A stretch of 64,000 nt of DNA from Tetraselmis striata. Taxonomy: Eukaryota; Chlorophyta; Chlorodendrophyceae; Chlorodendrales; Chlorodendraceae. A program made the position numbers and the translations under genes. The DNA lies in the NCBI GenBank assembly GCA_006384855.1, contig VCJN01000816.1, positions 1-64,000 on the forward strand. Direction: 5' to 3'. This document shows, piece after piece, positions 12,413 through 23,105 of this stretch; the first letter of the stretch is position 1; every line of letters begins with the position of its first letter. A model generated the notes under the pieces. That model was not told the DNA's origin. It did not search any database and saw only the letters and a program-made list of their open reading frames with translations.

Positions 12413-15400
12413 CTACTTCCGCCCGGCACGCTTGCTCTTGGGCGCTGCCAGTGCATCTGCCAGAGAGGGAAGGCTCTCATCGTGGATGGCAGGTGGGGAC
12501 TCCACCTTGCCCCATCCACGTGGAGCAGCCTTGGGCTGGATGGACGCGTTTGGCATAGCCTGCTGCGTGGGGGGCACCACCACAGGGTCTGACAGGTTGG
12601 CGCCTATTCTGTGTGGAGGAGACAGCCCGGATGCCGGGGCAGATGTCGGGGTGCCGCTGGAGGGGGACAGCGTGCCGATGGGTGCCTGCATGCTGGCGGT
12701 CTCAGGAACAACATGGGCGGGATCAGGGGCCGGGGCAAGGTGAGCGGCCTGCTTGCTGCCGCGTCCTACAGTCCTGGACGGTGAAGTTTCCCCGCCATTA
12801 GCATTGGGGTGGTGGGATAGGCGAGCCAGCTGCTCATCCTTGGCAGCCACCACTGCCTGCATCGCCTGCAGCGCCAGCCCAAAAGGGTAAGACGAGAGGA
12901 CAGACACAGGTGAGTAGGGTAAATGCCAGCGCAGCCTGCTCATCGTCACATTACAACCATTCACCAAGTCAAATAACCAAGAACCACTCTCCCCCCCCCC
13001 CCCCCCCCCCTTTCACACCTTGACCACCCTCCACAAGTGAGGCCCTGGTCCTATCAGAAAACATGTACCTGCATCGCTCCAAGTGTCCTAAAGACGCACC
13101 GTTAATGCGAAACCCATAATCAACAGCAGCGACGTGGAACGGACTTCAGCTGTGTACATGCATGGACCGTGGCTCAAAGACCACGAAATAAAAGTGTGTT
13201 AATCTAGACTCATCATTCATCCCCACGGGCTATGTGAGGATCTGAGTGATACATAATCAATGCGAGAGCCCGGGGGGGGGGGGGGGGGGGGGGCTCACTT
13301 TGATCATCTGCTCCGCCTCCTGCAGGCGGCGGGCGCTGTCCTTATCCACCGGTGATGCCGCAGGTCCGCTGGCAGCAGAGGCCAGGCTGCCGGGGCGCCG
13401 CCTCTGCTGCGCCTCAACATCAGAGCGGGCAGCAATCCGAGCAGCCAGAGCCTCGTGTCCCTGGCGTAGCGCGCGCTCCTGGTCCTCAATTGCGCGGTAA
13501 AATGCACTGCGAGTGCCTTGTCCTGGGAGCTTCTTCAGAGCCTCGCTGCGCTGCTCCAGCCGGCCAAGCGTTGCGTTCAAGCTGGCCATCACCGCCTCAT
13601 CATCCACCCTGACCTTTTCAAAAACGCGCTCAAGCTCGTCCTTTATAGGGCCACAGCCAGCGACACATCAACCAGCATGCAATTGAGTTCCAACATCATC
13701 CTGGGGACACAATCAATGTGCTGGCAAGGAAAAGGAGCGCTGAGGTTGGCTAGGGAAGCTTACTCGGACTTTTCTGTTATTCTCAACCAAAGCCTTGGCG
13801 GGCGAGTCCATGTTAGACAGCTGCTGTGCTTGCCGCGCATTGCGCTGCAGCTTGTCCAGCGTGCTGTTGAGCATGACCGCTAGGTCACCCTGTCAGCCAG
13901 CATGCAACGCATGTCAGAATATCCGGTATGGCTGTCTGGCGTTATGGCCAAGCTGTCGCTCCCACTAAACTAATGCAGTATTTCAGCTTAATGGGGGTTT
14001 TTAGTGGGGACACAGAGAAATGCTATGAAAGGTCAGCAGATACTAAATGAGCAGACTCTTCCAGACTATATGAGTAATAGCGCTGATCACTAGACCCCCG
14101 TCCCTCAAAGTATGTAAACAGAGGCATGCCATACCATTTAATCAGCTTCGTGGGTCGATAAAGCAAGGGATTGTTTTGCAGCAATGAGCCGAAATCCGTG
14201 TTATCTGTTGTTTGCTAATAAACTTAAAACACAAATATAGTTTTTCTGTCTTGGCACGCCATACCATTTACAGCATGGCTTGTTTTGCAGCAATGAGTCG
14301 TAAGGTCTGTATTGTCTGTTGTGTGCTAATATACTTAAACATAACATAGTTTTTCTGTCTTGGCGGCGCTGGAGGAAGGGGGGGGGGGGGGGGGGGGACG
14401 ACAACATATCATGAAGCCACAGCGTGGTTACGGTATACATGCATGTCTCCCGGTTACAAAAAGCGTGTGGTGGTGATGGATGATGGAATGGGGGGGGGGG
14501 GGGGGGGGGGGGGGGGTCGAACGGGGTATTGCCTGCATGGCATACAGAGCTTGCAAATTTCGCTCAATAGCTGACAGGAAGGCTGTCGGAGCGCCGGCAT
14601 CTGTTACACGCGCAGCAGCAGCAGCACTTGCCGCAGAGTTGAGCGCTGCCTCACGAGAGCGCTGCAGGAGTGCATCAAGGGTATCCACGGCCATGAGGTG
14701 CTGATCGTAGTTCTTGGCCAGGCCCTGCTTCGCCAGGTAGCAATGCAAGCAGCGGACAAGAGAAGGGTAGTTGGCAAGACCTCAGTCCACACCCTAAAGC
14801 TGGCATTCGCATTGGAAAAATGGCATAAGGCTCGGGGTGGTACACGGCGCGAAGCCCGAGCTGTGTTCCCAAAACCCCTTTCGGTGTTCCTCCCGTGCCC
14901 TGGTATTCGCCATACCGCTAGAGTCGCAGTACATAGGCACGTATTTCGTACTGTCGGTACACATCTCGGTACCGGTCATATCGCTACACCATGGGCACAC
15001 ATCTGGCACCGCGGACGGGCGTACCAAGCGCCCGCGCGCAGCCCTAGCGACTGCGAGACTGTAGGTCATAGGTCACGTGGTAGGAGAGGATGGGCTGGTT
15101 TGTGGGCAAGCTCGTCAGGCGAGTACGCGGGATAGCATCGGGGACCGGAGCTTTGCGCAGGCGGGCGACGGTAAGGGCTACCGGTCGGGCTACCGTACTG
15201 TCAGCGGTACAGACCGGCATAGCGTGCGGGTGGGGGGGAGGGGACCCGCTGCCCGGAGGCCTATCGAGCTAGTGCGGCCTAGAAGACGGGCGCAATATCG
15301 GCTGGCGTGTCCCGGGTGCGCCAGTTTGATGCACTAGCCCTTTGGGGTTCGAATGGGGCAACGGTCTAAAGGCTATGTCAGACCTAACACTGCAGCTGGC

Positions 15401-17852
15401 GCAAGAGGTCAAGTGCCGGGTCGGCTTCTGCCGAATATCCGGGGCGAACTTTCCTTTACTTCTACCAGCATAAAGCCAACATAAGGCCGATTGTCTCTTC
15501 CAACTTGGGAGCTATGACATGTTGCCCTGTGGCATGTAGGGTAGGGAACGCACCGTCCCGCCAGCTCCAGCTGACAAGAGACCCTCAACGGTGGCGAGCT
15601 CCGCCTGGGCACGCTGCAAGCTAGCTTCGAGGGAGCGGACCTCCTCAGTCAGCTGTGCGCGCCGAGCACGCAGGGACTGCAGGCCACCCGACACAGAGGA
15701 CGACGACCCCCCCCGGGGGGGGGGGGGGGGGGGTGTCAGAGAATCTGTCGATAGTGGGCTCGTGCAAAACTGGTACGAATCGCGGTACTCACCTGTGCAT
15801 CTTTGCCTCCAGAGGAAGCTTTTGGGCCAAGCACAAGGTCCTAGCGCACAGAGTGATGGGGAAAGGAGGGGGGGGGGGGGGGAGTGAGTTTATGCCGGCA
15901 ATTGTGACGTAATGGAGGTGGGGAAGGGTATAGTAGAGGCCGCACCACCTGCAGCAAGCTGCGCAGGCCAGCAATGGCACCGGCGCAGTCAGCGGCAGCC
16001 TGAGAATTAGCCCCGCCTGCCGATGCGCCACCGGAGCGCAGCAAGTCCAGTTTCTCCTCCGACAGTCGCACAATCTCTGATGTGATGGTGGCTTGGTCCC
16101 TGCAGGATGAGGAAGGGTGGGAGGGGAAACGCATCAGCGTTCTTGCCCCTGCAGAAGCAACTCTCCAGATGGGCAGGTACATGCACACACTAGGGCAAGA
16201 GCGTTGTAGATTGGGGCGGGGTGAGGGGGGGGGGGAGGGGGGGTGCAGCAAGGATAAAAGCGGCCTGGTGCCATGCATGGGGTGCAAGTGGTAGGAATGA
16301 CACACTTGAGCACTGCAGGTGTAGTGGCGCGTTGCCCGATCTTGCGCAATGTGGCCTCCTGCTCGGCCAGGGCGCCATCAATCTTCTCTAGTCGAGGCAG
16401 CCACGAGTTGGCATCTAAAGCACCAGGTGCACCACCCTCACCACCCTGCGCGGGGACCAAAGCAGTTGCTCAGAGGTACAACAAAATGCACGCCAGGCAA
16501 CGTGGCCAATGGGAGATGCAAAGGTAAAAAATAGAGTGGCAGAACCTTGAGCGCTTTGACGGCAGTGGATACTGCGCGCTGGGCAGAGCGCAGGACAGCG
16601 CCATCGGCCGCTGAGATGAGCTGGCCCAGACGGGACACGATTTCCGCAAGCGTCTCGGGAACAAAATCAGAGGAAGGCGGGAAGCAGGCTGAAAACTGGT
16701 TGAGCAGGGTGAGGCAAGAGGTCAGCAACTTGTAATATGTGAGGAGATTAGATATGCAAACGTGGCATATGGGGGCGCTGGGGGTCACCAGCTGTCCGAG
16801 GTCGGCCTCAGACACGTAGCCGCCAGCGGTGAGTGCGGCTTCTGCAGACAGCTCTAGGGCCTTGCTTGCAAGCAGCACCTGTGGCAGAAAACCTCGAACG
16901 AGGGTGTGTCATATTGCTATGACTGCGCTAAGGTTGCAATATATAGGCCAGGCTGCGACGGGAGCCCCACCTGCTTAAAGTCCCATGTCTCCCCATCCGG
17001 TCCCGCGTAACGCACGCCCCGACCGGCGCTGATCTCGCCAATCTGTCAGAGCACACGCGACCGCTCACACTGAGTTCCTTCGGCCCAGCGCAGGCAAAAT
17101 GCCAGTCACACAGAAAGCCCGAGGTGATAGAGACGTCGCCAGGCCAGCTGCCAGCACTCCACTCACCTGGCTGAGCCATTGCATCCACAGGCTGGGCAGC
17201 ACCGGTGGGTCTACGTCCCGTACTGCCCGCTCCAGCTGCCTTGTCGCCTCCGACACGCTGAGGGCGCCAGCTATCGATGGCTTGCCTTTTGATGCGTCCT
17301 TCTTCTTCGCGGCGAAAGTGGGCGGGCACAGATGGAGGAGGCAGTAGTGGTGAGACCGAAAGGGGAGGGGGGGGGGGGGGGGCTGCCTACTAAATGAAAC
17401 CTAACAGATGACGATCAGTATATAGCTATTCCGTCGCAAACGAACATGCGAAAAACACTTCGAGCGCTTCCACGAAACGTTGGCCTATTTGAATGTGCCA
17501 TTTTGACTGCATTTTGAAGTACGCCCCCAGGGGTCCAGACTAGATGCACTCGCCATGTGCGAGACAAAGCGTGCAGTTACGGGCTGTCCGACTGCGTGAG
17601 GAAATCGAGTGCTCTACGGGGAAGAGCGCAGGTTGCGAGACAGCAAGGATCCCGGATCTGAAAGCCGCGTGACGGTACCTGCGTGGCGGGTGTTGGTGCG
17701 GTTGCGGGCGCCGGGGCCGCGGCTTCCGCGCCACACTTTTTCGCCGCCGACTTGTTGCGCTTCTTCTTATTGGCCTTGCCACCACATGCGTGGTTGGCCG
17801 CCTCTCCTCCAGCCCCCAATAGGGCAGCGAAGCTATTAGCGTTGGACGACAT
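12413..17852 (-). CDS. Multi-exon alanine-rich coiled-coil protein, 719 aa, function unknown
   Basis: Best cellular gene in the window. Thirteen exons join in phase: 17852-17679, 17304-17167, 17042-16971, 16878-16789, 16653-16546, 16445-16306, 16099-15949, 15840-15793, 15676-15554, 14727-14533, 13889-13764, 13640-13299, 12865-12413. All introns are GT-AG except the one after exon 10, which has a GC donor. The start (MSSNANSFAALLG) is the first ATG of an open exon and is followed by a Lys-rich, nuclear-signal-like stretch (NKKKRNKSAAKK). Exons 4-12 are almost wholly amphipathic helix with heptad-like Leu/Ala spacing (for example LTEEVRSLEASLQRAQAEL). The C-terminal 150 residues are Pro/Ser-rich, probably disordered, and end in KSKRAGRK. 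No enzyme motif is visible, so a structural or scaffold role is inferred. Exon 2 has a NAGNAG acceptor (17304 or 17301). Several introns carry long C runs next to splice sites. I do not recognise the family. Confidence 0.82.
14125..14365. repeat. Two-copy tandem duplication inside an intron
   Basis: Units of about 125 bp (from 14125) and 110 bp (from 14256) share GCCATACCATTTA, TTGTTTTGCAGCAATGAG and TAGTTTTTCTGTCTTGGC. They lie in the intron between exons 10 and 11 of the coiled-coil gene, just before an 18-base G run. Probably a local duplication without coding role. Confidence 0.8.
14728..15553 (-). other. Longest intron (826 bp) of the coiled-coil gene
   Basis: Bounded by donor ACG|GTGCGT and acceptor GCGAAG|CAG. 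Plus-strand frames inside it (for example 14698-15135) show no domain and do not join to any exon. The interior has short palindromic GGTACC/CGGTAC-type words near 14960-15215 but no clear transposon. Confidence 0.5.
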
Positions 17853-18355
17853 GGCTGCTGCGACGGTAGATTGCGTCGTGATGGTGCTGGTTGTTCCTGA
17901 CTTCTGGCCGAGGGTCTGCAGGCGGCTGTGGCGGCTCCCTGCTGTGATCTCCCGCTTGATGATAAACCGCTTGATGAGGACCTTTCTGATTGCCTTTTAT
18001 TTTGCTGGTGATTTCCGATATCGCCTTCTGCTGCTAGCTCATGCAAGTGATATGATATACCGCTTATATTCCGTCGGATGGATACCAGGAGATAGCGTGG
18101 GCGCCTGCTCGTACTTTATTACTGTCCCGGCAAACTTTATTGTTTTTTTTCCGACCCTGGGACAGGACTGGCACCAGTGAAACCTTGCAGCGTCTCTACG
18201 ACGGCCGTTTGGGCAGCAATCCAGTTAACGAAAGCCCTGGACAGGCGACGCTCCTTTACAGTCATCAAGCAAATTGCCGAAGCATTCTGCAAGACTAATT
18301 GAGGGCCAATGCTGGAATTTCCAATACTGTTGGATCACCGTCTAAAACACTGCCA

Positions 18356-18937
18356 TCAAAATACCCGGCACTGACCACGAAATGTCCGCCCTACCCGTTT
18401 GGGCGTCGGCCCATTCGAGTTATGCGAGTTGGGGCAAGCCCCAACCCGCGGAGCAAAGCATTTCGGGAGTGCGATACATGTGCAGCAAAAAGGGCAATGT
18501 GAGAGGAGGGCTCGACGCCATAGATGGACAAATTTCCCATTCCCAGTAAAATCCAGGGCGCCGTGAAGGAAGGGCAGGACCCCGCCCAAAATAAAGGCAG
18601 TTAGGCAAAATAAAGGTGTCGACGCCATAACCTGACTACTAATAAAATCCCTGAACTCCGGAACAAACAACCCAAAAGTATGACGGTGATACCCCCACCG
18701 CGGGCACTCCACCAACATATGTTCGATATAGTCTCAGATTCACCTCCGCCACATGCAGGGCAGTGTTCAAGGAACCGCTTAGGCATGGCGTGAATCCGGG
18801 CCAATCGGCGGGCAGTGGGAAATACTCGGGTGAGTAATTATATCATAATGTGCAACCCGGCCACAATCCCCGCGGGAACACCCACACCGTACTGTGGCAA
18901 CGGGTTTGACGCATAAGACGCATGGACATATATTGTC
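18356..18937 (-). pseudogene. LINE C-terminal zinc-binding tail
   Basis: The minus strand reads LLTRVFPTARRLARIHAMPK and then HCPACGGGESETIS. After one frame change it continues MLVECPRWGYHRHTF. The C-x2-C ... H ... C pattern followed by ECPRW is the zinc tail of many LINE polymerases. It is separated from the RT by the 18978-23045 insertion. A TAA stop lies just before LLTRVF. Confidence 0.7.
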
Positions 18938-18949
18938 TATTTGACTATA

Positions 18950-18977
18950 GACTGGGTCACCGGTGACCCGCACTAAA
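18950..18977. repeat. 28-bp block duplicated at 23039-23070, containing a 16-bp palindrome
   Basis: Contains GGGTCACCGGTGACCC at 18954-18969 within TATAGACTGGGTCACCGG and GACCCGCACTA. The same block in the same orientation borders the other side of the 4-kb insertion, as a long target duplication would. Confidence 0.75.
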
Positions 18978-19327
18978 AAATGGACAAAATTTGAGCCTGA
19001 AACAAAGTGCCAAAGCACTCCAACTTTGGGCTGTGCTACCTGTACTTAAATAAGCCAAGCTGAACTTCCCCAGCCATCACACAAGGCATAGTTTACGTGG
19101 GGAAAGCAACATACATGAATGAATCCTCAAAATATTGGTCTTTGCTTGGGTTGCCGGGAGAAATACAAAAGCCCGGTGTGGTAGGGCACATTCACCTACA
19201 TTGCCTTAATGGAAGCTATGTATGGTGCAATCATCATGGCAAACTAACAACTTATGATAGAGAATATTTCCAGGAGATAGGGTTAGATTGTAGGGTTTTA
19301 GACCCTATGGCCGGGATATGCAGAGGT

Positions 19328-19343
19328 GGGTCACCGGTGACCC
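19328..19343. repeat. Isolated copy of the GGGTCACCGGTGACCC palindrome
   Basis: Perfect 16-bp palindrome, extended to 20 bp by flanking GT and AC. It lies inside the insertion, away from the LINE junctions. No gene is supported in the surrounding 19010-19600, which also holds a 35-base G-rich run (19480-19514). Confidence 0.85.
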
Positions 19344-19608
19344 ACCTATGTTTTGCCGGCACTGGACCCCGTGGCCGCTGCCCCTTCGACACAAATATGG
19401 GGCAGATATCACAATGTATGCTCGGATTGGACGGCCCAAGGATAAATGCGCTATGCTGGTGACATTGAGGGGTAGAGTGAGGGGGGGGGGGAGGGGGGGG
19501 GGGGGGGGGGGGGGAGAGGGGGTAACATGGTTGCCAACCTATGCCGCCCTGGGCACATCGGCAAAATGTGTTCAAATACCGCCGCTATCAAATACTCTGC
19601 TGAGCTAC

Positions 19609-21386
19609 TTAACGAGACACGCAATGCACGATCAGGCAGATGCACGGTCTCCTGTCTTGGATACCTGCCTCAGCAGCCACGCATTTAAAAAGCATGCTGA
19701 GCCAAACTTGGCGTTGCCGATCATAAACAGCCCACGCTCCGCAAATCCCGTGGCAAGCTTCACCGAAGCAAAGCCACTGCCAGCAATGATAGTACGCCCA
19801 GTGCCAAACCACGGTTTCACGCAGCGCATGCACTTGGAGGGATTCTTGCCCCACTCAGCGACGTACTCCTTCGTTGCCATCCTCTCAGCTCCTTCATATG
19901 GCTCCACAACACGATGCAACATGTCTCAGTGCATGCTGTCGTGTGGGACTCGCGCCCATGTTAGTCGGCTTCATGCCAACAAACATCCAACCAGGCATGC
20001 CGTCCTGAAAGCCTTGCTTGGCTCGCCGCCCTTTCCACAGCGCCATCGACTCGTTTACCGTCAGTAGCTGACCAGTGCTGAGTGCAGCCACCATAGCTAG
20101 GTTCCACTCATCCTGCAACTTGCGCATGGGATCGAATGGGTCAGTGCTACCTTCTTCTTACATCGGCATGGTGAAGGCGTGCATCATCTTGCAGTACTTG
20201 CTGTACGTCAGTCCGAAGCGGCCCAAGTCGGGGGCCAAGAAAAATACATTCTTGTACTTCTCTCTCCCAGCCTCAAGCCAACAGTCCTCCTTGGGGCCAC
20301 CGCTGTGAGAGATGAGAATGGCTAGGCTGTAGCCAAGAAAGCGCCACGCCACGCCAACCAAGACGCTCCTTCCTGAACCGAAGCCAAGCACCTTGCCCTT
20401 AGCTGTCATGCCGGCAGCAATATCGGGGAGGAGGTTGGAGGGGAAGCACAACTCGAAGTAGTCTTGCTCGGACTTCTCGGACTTCTCGCTGTCAGGCGGA
20501 AGCGATCGCAGCCATGAAAGCCAACGCCAGACAGCGAGGGGTCGATAGTCCGCCCCTGGTATAGGTTCCATATGAAGTCGCCCACCTTCAACGCGTCCCA
20601 TGCTGCGTTGTCCCGCTCCTCTGCCTCGCTTGCATCGGTCTCGGACGGCTCCCCTATGTCGCTAGAGTCCATCCTCAGCTGCCGCTCGTCCAGCTCTGCG
20701 GGATCTTGTTGAGATGGGCTGCCTCTGCCACGGCAACGGCCACGGCCCCGCCCGCGCCCTTGCCCACAACCGCGTCCTCCACGGCTGCCATAGGCCCGAC
20801 CACGCTGCGCTGGCTCAGTGTCGTCTTCGGAGGACGAGCTATCGTCTTCCGCTAGAGCTGTCGTCCGTTACCGATTCCGACCTACTAGATATTGCGGGTT
20901 ATTATCGCGCGCAGTGGCATGCGCACCCGGCGCAGCAGCCGCCGCCAGCCAAGCCAGACCCGTGTCGTCCTCATCCCCCCAGTCGCTCCACCTAGGTGTT
21001 TGGCCTCCACCACCAGCAGCCTGCCCCCTTCGCCTTGGCTTGCTAGCTGCACCTCGGCCCGCGCCAGGGCGGCGCCGTCGAGCTCCAGGTGCCCCACACT
21101 CAATGCGAAGCTTGTCGCCATTGTCGAAGCGCAACTTCGCACCGGACGCAGCGAGCGTTTGTATGTACTCGTTCACACGAGCGGTGGCCCAGGCGTCCCC
21201 AAACTGCTCCTTAGGCCACGTATGTCTGTCATCTTCGTCGAAGTGGGTGGTTGCGACCGAGACTCGCGCCTCAGGCACCGCGAAGGCGCGGTGTCCGTCG
21301 CACATGTTGGCGGCAGGAGCCGGCGTAGCAGGAGTGTGCCAAACCGCATTGCCCGATGCACCGATCTTTAAGGGGCCGCAGCGCAC
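19609..21386 (-). pseudogene. piggyBac-type transposase (DDE_Tnp_1_7), decayed
   Basis: Cut-and-paste transposase remains in four overlapping minus-strand frames. The N-terminal region (20868-21386) is acidic and basic low complexity. The conserved core begins at about 20600 (DYFELCFPSNLLPDIAAGM ... GVAWRFLGYSLAILISH ... DLGRFGLTYSKYCKMM). It continues as LLTVNESMALWKGRRAKQGF and WMFVGMKPTNMG, and ends with GTGRTIIAGSGFASVKLATG. These match the piggyBac consensus around the VDESM and DxxF catalytic boxes. Asn replaces the first Asp (VNESM) and Gly stands where the second is expected (IAGSGF), so the protein would be inactive. TTAA-flanked ends were not found. Confidence 0.8.
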
Positions 21387-21486
21387 TTGTACCGGGTCAG
21401 TTGCCTAGATGGTAAATTTTCCTGTATGCCCCAACACCCAATTAAGGATTTTGGGTATCAGGAGGGGCCATCATGCCTAAGATACC

Positions 21487-23014
21487 AGCATTTACCCAAG
21501 GAGGCACGATTTGCCAAACAACGTCAGCTCGCTTACATTGGAGGCTAAGACGAGAACCACAGGCTTGGCATGGGTGTCTCGTAGCGCAGAAAGATGGTTG
21601 AGGGTGGGTGGGTGCGCGAGCCGGTTGAGGCGAGCGCAAAGCAGAGAGTGCCGGTGCCCGAGGGTGGATCCCTCAGGTCATAGTGCTGGTGCGGCCGGCA
21701 GGCCGCAGTCCGTGCGTCGACCGCGGTGATCGTGCGTAGTACAACATTGCTAAGTACTGTTAACCTCTAGATGACTTCATGGGACCATTTACCCAAGGAG
21801 GCACGATTTGCCAGAGAAGAAAGCCAAAGGCTTGCACAGGTAGCGAAGTGTAGCGGCCGGACGGGGACGAGCTAGCAGCATAACCGCAGCATAGCAGCTC
21901 GTTGCCGAGGCCGCGCCTTTGCGCAAGCTGTGCGATGCCCACGCGACACTGGGGGGCGGCTGGGCGCCCGCCGCCAGGCAGGCGTCCCGCAGCCAGTCAG
22001 TGGGAGTGGCTGAAAAGGACCAAGCGGCGGAAGGCTCCAGCGGGGAGACGCTCCAAAACTTTGCCGGCAGGCCGGCGCCGTAGAGAGGGCGGCAAGAAAG
22101 TGGGGCTCGGCCGCCATCGACACCGGCCAGGGCGCGCCAGAGCCCGGGCGCGGGCGCCGTGCGCGGGACGGGCGGCCCGGGTACTATATATTGTACTGCA
22201 ATGACGGCCGTACAGCCAGGGATTGGCCGCAGGCTTGAGAGAAGGCATAACAGCCAAGAGACGGGTACTTGTCGTACGCTGTCAGACCTTGCTGCTCCGC
22301 GAGGCCGCGAGCGGCGGTGTCGTCGGTCGGAATCCACAGGCGACGAGGCTCGTCGCCGTCGCGTGGGGGCGGCTCCAGACCGGGAGGGGGGACTTGGCCG
22401 TAGTAGGCGAAGTCGACGTACTCGAGCTCGGTGTCAAGTGCGTCCAACTCAGCAGGAAGGGGCTCTTGCGCTCCTTGGTTCACCACCCTCGGGCGCAGGC
22501 GCGCCCGCGGGAATGGCTGGGTGGGTGCCTTTGGGAGGAGGCGGTTGCACGGGAGGGGCCAGTCGAGCGAGTAAGGCGGCCGTAGCCGCCTCGAACTGCT
22601 CGGCTAGCCGCTTCTCCAGGGCTTCCGCTTGGGCCGTCAGACGTTTTTTCCAATTCCGCGACAGATGCCGATGTGGCGTCGCGCGGGGCGTCGTCGACTA
22701 GGGCGTCTTCCGCTACATGGCGAGGGGGCATCCTGTTGTCGCGGGGTGGGGAATAAGGTGTAGCGGCTTGGGAGGCTGAGGCCCGGGTCCGAGTCGGAAT
22801 AGAGTAAGCCGACACTATGCTCGACTGCTAGAGTCGAGACTGCTAGTGCGCGAGCCGGTTGAGGCGAGCGCAAAGCAAAGAGTGCCGGTGCCCAAGGGTG
22901 GATCCCTCAGGTCGTGGTGCTGGTGCGGGCCGGCATGCCCTAGTCCGTGCGTCGACCGCGGGGATCGTGCGCAGTATAACATTGCTAAGTACTGCAAACA
23001 TCTAGATGACTACA
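21487..23014 (-). mobile_element. Tyrosine-recombinase retroelement fossil (PAT/Ngaro/DIRS type) with split repeats
   Basis: Two direct repeats of about 167 bp (22847-23014 and 21613-21779) flank a 1-kb core. A second, 28-bp repeat around TTACCCAAGGAGGCACGA occurs at 21787-21811 and again at 21491-21515. On the minus strand the order is therefore A1, core, B1, A2, B2, the split-direct-repeat layout known for PAT and Ngaro elements. The core encodes a tyrosine-recombinase signature, ASHSLRKGAASA (the HxxR box). RT and gag are missing, so this is an internally deleted, broken copy. An LTR-type remnant is the alternative reading. Confidence 0.6.
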
Positions 23015-23045
23015 TCTGACCATATAAAAGGGAGTTTTATAGACT

Positions 23046-23093
23046 GGGTCACCGGTGACCCGCACTATATATAGTGCGGGTCACCGGTGACCC
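23046..23093. repeat. 48-bp perfect palindrome (two GGGTCACCGGTGACCC arms)
   Basis: Reads GGGTCACCGGTGACCC, GCACTATATATAGTGC, then GGGTCACCGGTGACCC again. Together with TTGTCTATTT-type arms on its right (23098-23113) and the matching TATTGTCTATTTGACTA at 18937-18953, it forms most of a fold-back element of about 100 bp inserted in the LINE. It could extrude as a cruciform or fold as an RNA hairpin. Confidence 0.9.
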
Positions 23094-23105
23094 AATACCC
23101 TGTAG

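Noticed and set aside
14698-15135. Plus-strand 145-codon ORF
   Set aside because: Lies across an exon and intron of the well-supported minus-strand gene, without recognisable content.
15340-15360. tRNA-like B-box word GGTTCGAAT
   Set aside because: No matching A-box or cloverleaf could be drawn around it.
21773-22700. Long plus-strand ORFs opposite the recombinase core
   Set aside because: Arg/Gly-rich antisense shadows of the minus-strand frame that carries HSLRKGAASA.
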